Below are positions 13,813-22,400 of a DNA stretch of 28,087 nucleotides, piece after piece. The notes under the pieces are model-generated. The model made no database searches. It was not told where the DNA came from and saw nothing but the letters and a program-made list of their open reading frames with translations. The position numbers were made by a program, and so were the translations under genes. This DNA comes from JAOAPY01 sp041492185 (GTDB lineage: Bacteria > Acidobacteriota > Blastocatellia > Pyrinomonadales > Pyrinomonadaceae): contig JBGPWL010000062.1 in NCBI GenBank assembly GCA_041492185.1, forward strand, positions 1-28,087. Reading direction: 5' to 3'. Position 1 is the stretch's first letter; each line of letters begins with the position of its first letter.

Positions 13813-14169
13813 TTTCTCTTGTCTCCTTCGGACAACAACGCCTTGCAATTGCAGGCGCGCGGGCGTCTCATGCGCCTCGCTTTTTCAAAAAACTGACCAT
13901 GGACAATCGATCTCCAACGATGGACACGTGAAAGCCACCGTCTATCGGTCAATCGTCAATGGAGCATATTCAAAATTAAAGGCGGCACGAGCCTCTTTGC
14001 CGTGAAGCTCCTGCCGCCTTTGATTTGTTCTTAGGCCTGACACGTCTGCTTGCTTCCTCAGTATCGCCGTCACGTTCGGCACTGCGGCAAGCTCTTCGAT
14101 AGACGCGGGCGTTGTGAAAATTGAGATTCGAAGATCTCCCGTCAACAAACTCCAGCCGTCAATTATTTC
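13813..14169. other. rpsO-pnp intergenic region
   Basis: 357 nt containing the rpsO terminator (13978-14021). The part nearest pnp carries degenerate CCATGGACAATCGAT-like words that resemble the dispersed short repeats elsewhere in this window. A minus-strand frame of 68 codons (13942-14148) runs through the terminator and is not considered coding. I see no other gene or RNA. Confidence 0.55.
13978..14021 (-). terminator. Terminator after rpsO
   Basis: Stem of AAAGGCGGCACGAGC and GCTCCTGCCGCCTTT (15 bp with one mismatch) with a 14-nt loop, about 150 nt after the rpsO stop. On the minus strand it is followed by AATTTTG. In other bacteria this spacer also holds the RNase III site used in pnp autoregulation. 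Confidence 0.75.
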
Positions 14170-14439
14170 CTAACGTCGCAACCCGAGACGACTCACTACC
14201 CCGTGGTAGCGCTCGATGTCCGTCCGCTTCAAATAGTCCAACAAGCTTCTGCGCTGTGAGACCATCTTCAGCAGACCGCGGCGCGAATGGTTGTCTTTCT
14301 TGTGTGTCTTGAAGTGATCAGTCAGGTCGTTGATTCTCTTGCTCAACAACGCCACTTGCACTTCCGGTGAACCAGTGTCCGCCTGGTGCGTGCGGAATTC
14401 GGTAACGATTTGCTCTTTTGCTTCTTTCGCTAATACCAT
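14170..14439 (-). CDS. rpsO: 30S ribosomal protein S15
   Basis: 89 residues from ATG at 14439 (MVLAKEAKEQIVTEFRTHQA), exactly the standard S15 length. A frame extending to 14493 is rejected because S15 begins here. DTGSPEVQVALLSKRINDLT and HSRRGLLKMVSQRRSLLDYL are the conserved rRNA-binding helices. It binds the 16S central domain. An AGGAGG lies 15 nt upstream of the ATG, farther than usual, with a small GGATCATCC palindrome in between; S15 often represses its own translation through leader structure, so this could be part of a control element. Confidence 0.97.
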   Translation of the reverse strand: MVLAKEAKEQIVTEFRTHQADTGSPEVQVALLSKRINDLTDHFKTHKKDNHSRRGLLKMVSQRRSLLDYLKRTDIERYHGVVSRLGLRR

Positions 14440-14634
14440 CTGCTTTCGGATGATCCTCCTGGGCAGCAGTAGACCGCTCGTATGAAACGGCAACCGCTAA
14501 AGTTAAAGTAGCGTTCAATTTAGCACGCGCTTTCGCGAACTGTCCAGCAACGGTGTCGGCGGGTGGGCGCGTCCGCACGGCTCTGTTACCATTCGAGGCT
14601 CGGCTTAATCACAGGCAGAATTGGGTCGGACACG

Positions 14635-15870
14635 ATGCAAAGGCAAAAAATACTGATAATCGGCGGCGGCTTCGGCGGGCTCTTTACCGCGCTGGAGCTT
14701 GCCGGGGCCGGCGACGTGACGCTCGTCAGCGACGAAGATCATTTTCTGTTCAAGCCGATGCTCTATGAGTATCTGAGTGGCGAGGTCGAGAGTTGGCATA
14801 TCGCTCCGAGCTACCACGAATTGCTGGACGAGCGTGTGAAGTTCATTCAGTCCGCGGTGACGGAGATCGATCTCTCAACGCGTTTAGTCACGCTCGACAA
14901 TCAGAGCGAGCCTCTGAAGTACGATGTTCTCGTCCTCGCGGTCGGCGGAGTAACGAACTACGCCGGCGTCAAAGGCGCTGAAGAGTATGCCATTCCCTTT
15001 CGCAAAATTGAGCACGCAGACCAACTGCGACAACGTATGGTTGAGGCGCTCGATCGCATCCCTCCCGATCTGCCGCCACAGGACGTACGCAGTGCGCTGA
15101 CGTTTGCCATCGTCGGCGGTGGCGCCAGCGGCGTTGAACTCTCAACCAAGATGGCGGACCTGCTAAACGATGCCTTCGCGCGTCGCGCTCTTCACGGAGA
15201 ACCGCGCGTGCTCGTTATTGAGATGGGCGACCGGGTCGTGCCCGGGATGGGTACCGAGATTCGCGAATACGTCGAACAAGCGTTGCACGAATCGCACGTC
15301 GAAGCGCACACGGTGACGCGCGTCGTGCAAGTAACGGAGAATTCAGTGACCATCGAGCACAACAGTGTACGCACTGAGATCTCGACGGCTGCTGTCGTCT
15401 GGGTGGGTGGCGTGCGCGTTAATCCACTCATTGAGAAGCTCGGCGTTGAAAAGACGCGCAACGGACTGATAGTGGTTGAGCCGACACTACAGCTTCGATC
15501 GCACGAGAATGTATTTGCGCTGGGCGACGTTGCCTTCTACAAGGACGCTACGCCCACGCTGGCGGGCACGGGCCAGCTTGCGTTTCAACAAGCGGGGCTC
15601 GCAGCGCAAAATGTGCGCGCGCTGATTGCCGGCAACAAACTCGAGACGAAACATTTTGAAGAGTTAGGTGAGGCCGTAAGTTTGGGAACTGAGCGGGCCG
15701 CGGTTTTGACAGGCGGCAAAGCTTTTGGTGGAGCTCTGGCGCGCCAGGCGCGTTTTGCTTTGTACACGTCGCGACTGCCGACGTGGCATCATCGCCTGCG
15801 TGTCGGCGCGAGTTGGTTTTTTGAAGGAACTGCGCCTCGACCACTGCTGCCGCTGGGCTTTAATCGCTAG
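14635..15870 (+). CDS. ndh: Type II NADH dehydrogenase (NDH-2-like FAD oxidoreductase)
   Basis: 411 residues from ATG at 14635; the open frame extends to 14563, but the added 24 residues are not family-like. ILIIGGGFGGLFTALEL (6-22) is the FAD-binding Rossmann motif, FAIVGGGASGVELS is the NAD(P)H-binding motif, and ENVFALGDVAFY is the second FAD contact. The C-terminal TGQLAFQQAGLAAQNVRALI helix precedes a basic, aromatic tail that in NDH-2 enzymes attaches to the membrane surface. Role: NADH to quinone electron transfer without proton pumping. It is divergent from rpsO. A related pyridine nucleotide-disulfide oxidoreductase with another acceptor cannot be excluded. Confidence 0.85.
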   Translation: MQRQKILIIGGGFGGLFTALELAGAGDVTLVSDEDHFLFKPMLYEYLSGEVESWHIAPSYHELLDERVKFIQSAVTEIDLSTRLVTLDNQSEPLKYDVLVLAVGGVTNYAGVKGAEEYAIPFRKIEHADQLRQRMVEALDRIPPDLPPQDVRSALTFAIVGGGASGVELSTKMADLLNDAFARRALHGEPRVLVIEMGDRVVPGMGTEIREYVEQALHESHVEAHTVTRVVQVTENSVTIEHNSVRTEISTAAVVWVGGVRVNPLIEKLGVEKTRNGLIVVEPTLQLRSHENVFALGDVAFYKDATPTLAGTGQLAFQQAGLAAQNVRALIAGNKLETKHFEELGEAVSLGTERAAVLTGGKAFGGALARQARFALYTSRLPTWHHRLRVGASWFFEGTAPRPLLPLGFNR

Positions 15871-15888
15871 GAACCAGCCTGCAAGTCA

Positions 15889-16037
15889 GCCGCGTAGCGG
15901 CGAAATGTTTATAGCTCAAGCGGAAGCACCCAACTTGTTCTCTTCCGAATGAGCGAAGTGCTCACCATTTCGCTCATTCGGAAGAGAGTGAAATCAAGGA
16001 GCACTTCTCGTCTATAAACATTTTGTGCCTGCGGCAC
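15889..16037. repeat. Nested inverted-repeat element between ndh and dusB
   Basis: Outer arms: a small hairpin GCCGC-gta-GCGGC (15889-15901) plus AAATGTTTATAG (15903-15914), mirrored by CTATAAACATTT (16012-16023) plus hairpin GTGCC-tgc-GGCAC (16025-16037). The two small hairpins differ in sequence but keep position and size; the 12-nt tail is identical. In the centre is a perfect 18-bp stem, 15940-15957 with 15969-15986 (CTCTTCCGAATGAGCGAA), with an 11-nt loop. It lies between convergent genes, so it may also stop transcription from both sides. The layout is that of two REP-like units around a central hairpin. Confidence 0.75.
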
Positions 16038-16072
16038 TTCCTGCACGAAGATTGTCAGCGAGAGGACGAGCG

Positions 16073-17134
16073 CTACCGGGCCGTCGCTGCCTCACATGAA
16101 TCCAGTGCAGGAACTTCTTCGATCGGCGCGCCCGCTTCTCCGAAATACGGCCTGCTGGTCCCTATGGCCTCGAAGTATTCTTCGATGCGCGTGAGGATCT
16201 CATCAACGGAATGTGAGTGATAGACTGCCGTGCGAAACAGAGCGCCGCCCAGCAACCCGCGCGTGAATTGTCCCGCAAGCTGTTTCATGCGATTGATCGC
16301 CGGCACCTCGGGCATGTCTTCGCGCAGCATATCGAAGTATTCGAGCAGAATGTTGCGCTTGTCCGCGAGCGTCGGCTGAAAGATTTCGCGGCTGTGCATA
16401 GTGTCTTCAATCTGACGAAAGATCCAGGGATTGGCCATCGCGCCGCGACCAATCAAAACGCCGTCGCAATTCGTTTCGCGAAAGCGCGCAAACGCACCTT
16501 CGACAGTCATGACGTCCCCGCTGCCGGACACCGGCACGCTCACGACCTCTTTGATCTGCCGCACCAGATCCCAGTTGGCCAGTCCGCGATAACCCTGCTC
16601 CTTCGTCCGACCGTGCAGGGCAATGTGTTCCGCGCCGCAGCCTTCAGCAAGCTTCGCTGTCTCGACGGCATTAATCGTGTGATCGAAATAGCCAGCGCGA
16701 ATTTTTACAGTCAGTGGAATCGTGATCGCCTTCTTGATCTCCGTCAGAATCGTTTCGAGACGTGGATGATCCTTCAGCAAACCCGAGCCGCCACCGTGCT
16801 TGACGACTTTTGGCGCCGGACAGCCGCAATTAACGTCAAGAATGTCGGCGCCAATTTCTTCGGCCATCTCCGCCGCCAGGCGCATGCGCTCCGGCTGGCC
16901 GCCGAAAATCTGAACCGCAAACGGGCGCTCGTCTTCGTAGAAGCGCATCTGCCGTTTTGCCTTTGGATTGTTGCGCGTCAACCCTTCAACGGAAATGAAT
17001 TCAGAGACTGTCAGTCCCACACCGCCACGACGTTTGATTAAGCGCCGAAAAGACACGTCCGTCACACCCGCCATCGGTGAAAGGATCAGCGGCGGATTGA
17101 TTTCGATGTTGCGAATCTTGAATGGGCGCGTCAT
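16073..17134 (-). CDS. dusB: tRNA-dihydrouridine synthase (DusB-like)
   Basis: 353 residues, FMN-dependent TIM-barrel enzyme. LILSPMAGVTDVSFRRL (16-32) is the FMN-binding start; DVNCGCPAPKVVKHGGGSGL contains the catalytic Cys105; KIRAGY, ALHGRTKEQGYRG and PVSGSGDVMT with GVLIGRGAMANPWIF are further FMN and phosphate contacts. Role: reduces uridine to dihydrouridine in tRNA. Compared with E. coli DusB (321 residues) it has a slightly longer tail. No Shine-Dalgarno is seen before the ATG. A degenerate copy of its first 20 codons lies about 750 bp upstream (17824-17886), on the other side of a secreted-protein gene. Confidence 0.94.
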   Translation of the reverse strand: MTRPFKIRNIEINPPLILSPMAGVTDVSFRRLIKRRGGVGLTVSEFISVEGLTRNNPKAKRQMRFYEDERPFAVQIFGGQPERMRLAAEMAEEIGADILDVNCGCPAPKVVKHGGGSGLLKDHPRLETILTEIKKAITIPLTVKIRAGYFDHTINAVETAKLAEGCGAEHIALHGRTKEQGYRGLANWDLVRQIKEVVSVPVSGSGDVMTVEGAFARFRETNCDGVLIGRGAMANPWIFRQIEDTMHSREIFQPTLADKRNILLEYFDMLREDMPEVPAINRMKQLAGQFTRGLLGGALFRTAVYHSHSVDEILTRIEEYFEAIGTSRPYFGEAGAPIEEVPALDSCEAATAR

Positions 17135-17149
17135 GTCAGGGGCCAGTAA

Positions 17150-17782
17150 TCAATGGATCTCCAATCCATTCAAAAAATCTGTAAACTCCCTTTGATACTT
17201 CGTGAATAGATTCTGGCCGGTAAAAGTAATCACCTGGATGGTTCCTTGCTTTCCTCCGTAGTAATAACCGTAATAGGTAAATGGTATTTTCTCGACTGTG
17301 CCTTCGATTTGCATGCAAAGGATTTCCTTGCCGTTAACAATTCGAGATTCTTCGCTAACCACGCGGGAATCAGTGGCAGCCTCCTTCGCATTCTGAAGGG
17401 CAATCTTTTTCAGTGACTCTATCGGGATGGCGAGTTCCTCGGCAATTACCATCGCGTAAGCATCACCAGCCAAAAGTCTGAAATGCGCGATACCGTCATC
17501 CTCCCGTCTGCGTTCTAACTGCCACTTGCTTTCGTCGTACCAGATTGCGAATTCTCCGCGAGCGGGGCGAAAGACCGTCTTCGCGGACGGCAATTTGTTA
17601 TACAACGAGCGCTGAATGGAGGCCTCGCTGGTTTCGAGCGCGTACTTCCAGGTACCGTCAGGATATAGGATTACGTCTTTGCCGCTTTCTGTTTTTGCGC
17701 GCATCGTGCCCTGGCCCACGGTCGTTTGGGCAAGGCCGATTAGTATCATTAACAGAAGAATAACGTTCGCTTTGATCTTCAT
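17150..17782 (-). CDS. Secreted protein of unknown function
   Basis: 210 residues from ATG at 17782 with GGAGG five bases upstream; the frame also opens at 17827, but those extra residues come from the dusB relic. Residues 1-23 form a signal peptide (IKANVILLLMILIGLAQTTV). The mature start has GKDVILYPDGTWKYA, a short beta motif common in exported proteins with a DGTW repeat. The remaining domain (about 50-210) is mixed alpha/beta, with VNGKEILCMQIEGTVEKIPF and a Tyr/Gly-rich strand (YYGYYYGGKQGTIQVIT), ending in a hydrophobic helix. I do not recognise the family. It sits between the RqcP-like gene and dusB, flanked by two copies of dusB start sequence, so it probably arrived by insertion or recombination. 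Confidence 0.75.
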   Translation of the reverse strand: MKIKANVILLLMILIGLAQTTVGQGTMRAKTESGKDVILYPDGTWKYALETSEASIQRSLYNKLPSAKTVFRPARGEFAIWYDESKWQLERRREDDGIAHFRLLAGDAYAMVIAEELAIPIESLKKIALQNAKEAATDSRVVSEESRIVNGKEILCMQIEGTVEKIPFTYYGYYYGGKQGTIQVITFTGQNLFTKYQREFTDFLNGLEIH

Positions 17783-17823
17783 TTTTCCTCCGGTGAGTTT
17801 GGTTTCGTCATAAAACATCACTG

Positions 17824-17886
17824 CCATCGGTGAAAGGATCAGCGGCGGATTGATTTCGCGTCACGAATCTTGAAAGGCTTGATCAT
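17824..17886 (-). pseudogene. Relic of the dusB 5' end
   Basis: Positions 17824-17858 are identical over 35 nt to 17070-17104 inside dusB. From ATG at 17886 the relic reads MIKPFKIRD, then after a one-base deletion EINPPLILSPMA, matching the dusB N-terminus MTRPFKIRNIEINPPLILSP. It stops matching after the codons for PMA. The part near the start codon has diverged more than the rest. The RqcP-like gene uses this stretch, out of frame, for its own last codons and stop. Confidence 0.85.
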
Positions 17887-18151
17887 CGCTCAATGGCCCG
17901 CTACTCAAGTTGCGAAACAGCGCTCCGGCCTGCTCCCGGGACGTTTGCCGTGTTGCAGGAAGCGCCAACACCCTGATTCTAACAACTTGATCGCGGCGGC
18001 GTAAGGTTATCTCGTCACCGGTTCTGACCTTATGGGCTGACTTCGCGGGAGTGTCGTTAACAAAAACAAGGCCCGCATCGCAGAGTTCCTGCGCGATAGT
18101 GCGACGCGGGCAAAGTCGACTGGCCTTGAGGAAGAGATCGAGCCTCATCAT
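17861..18151 (-). CDS. S4-domain RNA-binding protein (RqcP/Hsp15-like)
   Basis: About 96 residues from ATG at 18151 (MMRLDLFLKASRLCPRRTIA); a TTG three codons earlier is inside the repeat at 18152-18235 and less likely. The S4 domain is clear: RLDLFLKASRLCPRR, then AQELCDAGLVFVNDTPAKSA and VRTGDEITLRRR. This closely resembles RqcP (Bacillus YabO), which binds the 50S subunit in ribosome-associated quality control, and is shorter than Hsp15. The final residues (SDDQAFQDS) are read from the dusB relic, so the native C-terminus is probably altered. No Shine-Dalgarno remains because the repeat abuts the start codon. Confidence 0.85.
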   Translation of the reverse strand: MMRLDLFLKASRLCPRRTIAQELCDAGLVFVNDTPAKSAHKVRTGDEITLRRRDQVVRIRVLALPATRQTSREQAGALFRNLSSGPLSDDQAFQDS

Positions 18152-18235
18152 GTCCGACAAACTTTAAAGTTTGTCGATGGTATCGCAAATTGCGCTCCTC
18201 TTCGTCAGCGAACGACAAACTGAAGTTTGTCGGAC
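18152..18235. repeat. Paired-palindrome element before the S4 gene
   Basis: 18155-18176 is a perfect 22-nt palindrome (CGACAAACTTT and its complement). 18213-18232 is a second copy with a 2-nt centre (CGACAAACT-ga-AGTTTGTCG). The flanking GTCCGACAAACT (18152-18163) and AGTTTGTCGGAC (18224-18235) are exact reverse complements, so the two copies are also inverted with respect to each other. The element fills the whole gap between the SurA-like gene and the S4 gene. Confidence 0.7.
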
Positions 18236-18236
18236 C

Positions 18237-19382
18237 TCAGGGCCTCGGAAAGATTTTCAGAAACTTGCCTTTGCCCTTTTTCTTTTCCGGCACAGATCCA
18301 TCGCCGCTGGTTATGACGACGGCTTCCGGCTTCAGCTTCAGCAGCGGCGCAACGCCCTCCTGATAATCTTTCGCTACCTTGATGTAAGCTTCGTTGCGCA
18401 GGCCCTGGAGATAATCCTCGCGGGCCTTTGGCGAGCGTTCGATGGTCATCGCTTCGCGGACTTGATTCTCGTTGAAGACCGAAGCGTCGCTCGCCGGTGT
18501 CCGCTCGTCGACGCGAATGATCTGATACCCATCGTTGCTGCGCACGGGATCGGTGACGGCGCCAGCCTTCACGTTCTTGATCGCCGTGGCGATGTCTTCG
18601 CGCAGATTGGGAACTTCAAACGCGCCCACTTTACCTTTGGTCTTCGGCGCGGTGCGCTCTCCATTCTGTTCGCGCTCAGAGTTGGCAGCGGCCAACGCGC
18701 CAAAGTCCGCACCGCCGCGCAACTGGGCAACCAACTGCTCGGCTTTTGCTTTCACCGCCGCCTCGTTCTTGCCGGCGAAGCCTAAATATATTTCCGAAAT
18801 GGTTACGCTCTCCGGTTTGCGAAACTTATCTTTGTGAGCTTCGTAGTAGGCGCGCAATTCGACCGGAGTAAACCCCCAGAAAAGCTTCGAGTCCACTTCC
18901 TCCTGAATCACCGCCTGCTTCATGATCTCCTTGCGCAGCATCGCTTTCGTGGCGTCGGGATCCACGCCGCTCTCACGCATGGCCTGGTACAGTTTCTCAA
19001 TCGATCTGATTCCCTGCTCGTTCGCTACATCAAGCATGCGTTTATTAACTTCGGCTTCAACCTTGTCAGTAAATTCCAACTCCTTGCCCTTCTGCAAAAG
19101 AAGCTGTTCGTTGATGAGCGTAGCAATCAACTGGGGGCGGTTCTTCATCACTTCATCCGAAGCCTGTTGCTCGGTCATCCCACCCTGCTTAAGGGCTTCG
19201 ATGCGCTCTTTGATCTCGCGCTTCAACATCGAGAGCGTAATGATGTCGTCGTTGATCTGGGCAATCACTTCGTCGACGACTTGCAGCTCACCTTCCTGCG
19301 CCTTCGCTCGCGCCGGCGTCAACAGCAACAACGCGAGCGCGAAACCAGCGACCAGGGCAAGCGATAACAATTTAGTTTTCAC
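18237..19382 (-). CDS. SurA-like periplasmic peptidyl-prolyl cis-trans isomerase
   Basis: 381 residues. Residues 1-28 form a signal peptide (LLSLALVAGFALALLLL, cut after AKA or nearby). Residues about 34-165 are a SurA-N-type chaperone helical domain (VVDEVIAQINDDIITLSMLK). Residues about 185-300 form a single parvulin domain (ESVTISEIYLGF, LRGGADFGALAAANS, GAFEVPNLREDIATAIKN, DPVRSNDGYQIIRVDE). E. coli SurA has two parvulin domains, so this is the one-domain type. Role: folding of outer-membrane or exported proteins. The tail is lysine-rich (EKKKGKGKFLKIF). It starts with GTG preceded by GAGGAG at good distance. It lies 56 nt after mfd, same strand. Confidence 0.9.
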   Translation of the reverse strand: MKTKLLSLALVAGFALALLLLTPARAKAQEGELQVVDEVIAQINDDIITLSMLKREIKERIEALKQGGMTEQQASDEVMKNRPQLIATLINEQLLLQKGKELEFTDKVEAEVNKRMLDVANEQGIRSIEKLYQAMRESGVDPDATKAMLRKEIMKQAVIQEEVDSKLFWGFTPVELRAYYEAHKDKFRKPESVTISEIYLGFAGKNEAAVKAKAEQLVAQLRGGADFGALAAANSEREQNGERTAPKTKGKVGAFEVPNLREDIATAIKNVKAGAVTDPVRSNDGYQIIRVDERTPASDASVFNENQVREAMTIERSPKAREDYLQGLRNEAYIKVAKDYQEGVAPLLKLKPEAVVITSGDGSVPEKKKGKGKFLKIFPRP

Positions 19383-19438
19383 TGAAATTACTCCTCAACA
19401 AAATTTGTTGCCGTTGGTATTTGAACGAGGCAATCATT

Positions 19439-22400
19439 CTAATCGTTTGCCCGGAGTTCGAGCAATGTCGCGTGCGCCACGCTCAACCGGTCGTCAGTCT
19501 CTTCCTCGGTAAGATTCATACGCAACACGCCGCTGGGCGCGAAGCTCGCGCCCTCCCGATTTCCGATAAAAACCGCCAGTTTTTGGGGCTCGATGCGTGC
19601 TTTCTCGCTGAATTTGATCGCCAGGCCGTCCGCGGTTTTGTCGATAGAAATGACCCCAATTTCTTCAGCCAGGCGCCGCAATCGCGCATACTGAAAAAGA
19701 TCCTCAACCGGATAAGGAATCCGCCCGTAGCGATCTTCGGTCTCGGCCCGGATGCCGGAAAGCGTCTCTTCATCGCGCGCCGATGACACTCGTTTGTAAG
19801 TGCGCAGCCGCTGACCCATGTCCTGAATGTAGTCATCGGGAATCGCCACATCGACGCCGAGGTTGAGCGAAACGCTCGTTTCGTCTTCAACGACTTCGCC
19901 GCGCAATTCCGCGACCGTGCGTTCCAGCATCTGCGTGTAAAGATCAAAACCGAGCGCGTCCATGTGACCCGACTGCTGGCCGCCGAGAAAATTTCCCGCG
20001 CCGCGCAACTCCAGATCCAATGCTGCAATGCGAAATCCCGCGCCGAGATCGGAAAACTCTCGAATCGCCCCCAGCCGCCGCCTGGCAATCGGCGACAGTT
20101 CCTGCTCGCCGGGTATCAAAAGATACGCGTAGGCCCGCCGGTTCGAGCGGCCTACGCGTCCACGCAATTGATAAAGTTGGGAAAGACCGTAATTGTCGGC
20201 GCGGTTTATGATGATCGTGTTCGCGCGCGGGATGTCTATGCCGTTCTCGATAATCGTCGTCGCTGCGAGCACATCGTATTTGTAGTCGATGAAGTCGAGC
20301 ATTATGCGCTCCAGCTCTTTCTCGTTCATCTGTCCGTGCCCGACCGCCAGGCGCACTTGCGGCACGAGGCGTTTGACGAGCGCGGCAATCGTATCGATCG
20401 TCTCGACGCGATTGTGAATGAAAAAGACCTGACCACCGCGAGCCAGTTCAAGTTCGATCGCCGACTTGACTACGTTTTCCGAAAACTGAACTACCTGTGT
20501 TTGAATCGCGAGACGATCGCGCGGCGGAGTTTCGATCAAAGACATATCGCGCAACCCGCTCAGCGACATGTTGAGCGTGCGCGGGATTGGCGTCGCGGAA
20601 AGCGTTAACACATCGACGCGCTTCTTGAGTTGCTTGAGCCGCTCCTTATGCGCGACGCCGAATCGCTGCTCTTCATCGACGACGACCAATCCGAGATCCT
20701 TGAAGCGCACGTCTTTCGAGAGCATGCGGTGCGTGCCGATTACGACATCAATCTCGCCCGCCTCAACGCGTTTGGCGATCTCTTTCTGTTCCTTGGCGGA
20801 TCGAAAACGCGAAAGCAGTTCGACCTTGATCGGAAAAGAAACAAAGCGCGTGCGGAACGTGTCGTAGTGTTGATACGCGAGCACCGTGGTCGGCGTCAGC
20901 ACCGCGGCTTGCTTGCCGTCCATCACTGTCTTGAACGCCGCGCGCATCGCCACTTCAGTCTTGCCGTAGCCGACGTCGCCACAAAGCAGCCGATCCATCG
21001 GCACCGGTTCCTCCATGTCGTGTTTGACGTCTTCGATTGCGGTTTCCTGATCCGGCGTCAGCACGAATTCGAAGCCATCTTCAAACTCGCGCTGCCACGG
21101 CGAGTCAGCCGCGAACGCATGACCACCAACCAGTTTCCGTTCCGCATAAAGCCGCAGCAGCTCGTCGGCCATGTCGCGCATTGCGCGTTTGGCTTTTGCT
21201 TTCGTCTTCTGCCAGCCAAGTCCGCCGAGACGATCGAGCGTTGGCTGGTGTCCCTCGGCGCTGGAATAGCGTTGGACGAGATCGAGCCGCTCGACAGGCA
21301 CATAGAGTTTGGCGTCGTCAGCATAGAACAGAAGCATGAACTCGCCGCGCGCTGTTCCCAGGTCGAGCGTCTGCAAACCGCCAAAGCGGCCAATGCCGTG
21401 ATCCACGTGGACGACGTAGTCATTGACTTTGAGATCGCGAAAGTCAGACAGAAACGCCGCGGCTTTCGATTTCTTTCGCCTGCCTCCTGCCGTCTGCCGT
21501 CTGCCTCCCGGCGCTTCGCCGCGTCGTTCAAGCGCCGTTTCCGCCGCCTCGTCGAAAAGATCGCCTTCGACGTGAACGATCAAGCCTGCGGACGGCATTT
21601 CAAAACCGCCGGTCAAACGGCCCACTGTCACAATGGCCGGCGTCGATTGCGCGGAATCGCTGTTCTCTTCGATCAGCGCGAGACGCGCGTTGACTTCGTA
21701 CTCGCCAAGGATTTCCGCAACACGTTCAGCCACACCGAGACTTGGCATCACAAAGAGCGTCGTCGCGCCGCGAGCGTGCGCGCTCAGCGTGTCCGCTGCC
21801 AGGTCCGCCAGCCGGCCGTGATAGCGCAGCGCTGATTGCGCCGGCCACTCCACTTCCGGCGCCGGCGCCACCGGAAACAGAAACATTGACTGGCGCTTTG
21901 GTCTCGCTCGTCCAAATTGGACCTTTGGCGCTTCCGCATCCAGCGCGATGGTTTGATCTGTTTGCGCGGCGGTCTGGCCCAACGTGCGAATTTCCACTCG
22001 CTGCAATGCGTCAATCTTTGTGCGCAATTCTTCAACGGTCAGATAAAGCTCTTCGGGCGCGAGGCCGAGGTCATCCGCCGCGTCCGTCTCCGCATATCGA
22101 TCTGCAAGAATCTGATAGGCGTCCGCTAAATAAGTTTCGATCGCCACTGGTTCGTCAATGATCAGGACGACGTCCTTGAGATAATCGAACAGGCTTGATT
22201 GCTGCTGGCGCACCAGCGGCATCAGCCATTCCCATCCGGCAAATGGCTCACCTTCGTCGGCGAATACCGTTCGATCGCGCAGGGCGCGCGCATATCGTGC
22301 TTCGCTCCAACGAACGCGCGCTCGGTCGGCCCACTCGCGAAAGTCCGCGCTCGTAACCGACTGTTCGCGCATCGGAGCGATGGCGATAACAGGCAACTGA

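Noticed and set aside
13942..14148. A 68-codon minus-strand frame in the rpsO-pnp spacer
   Set aside because: It runs through the rpsO terminator hairpin and has no family-like sequence or good ribosome-binding site.
18834..19512. Plus-strand frames of 177 and 196 codons opposite the SurA-like gene
   Set aside because: Both are shadows of the SurA-like coding sequence, with no recognisable domain or ribosome-binding site.
20630..21835. A 401-codon open frame on the plus strand opposite mfd
   Set aside because: It lies entirely antisense to conserved Mfd motor and polymerase-binding motifs, and its translation is Arg/His/Phe-rich as expected from the mirrored codon pattern of a GC-rich gene.
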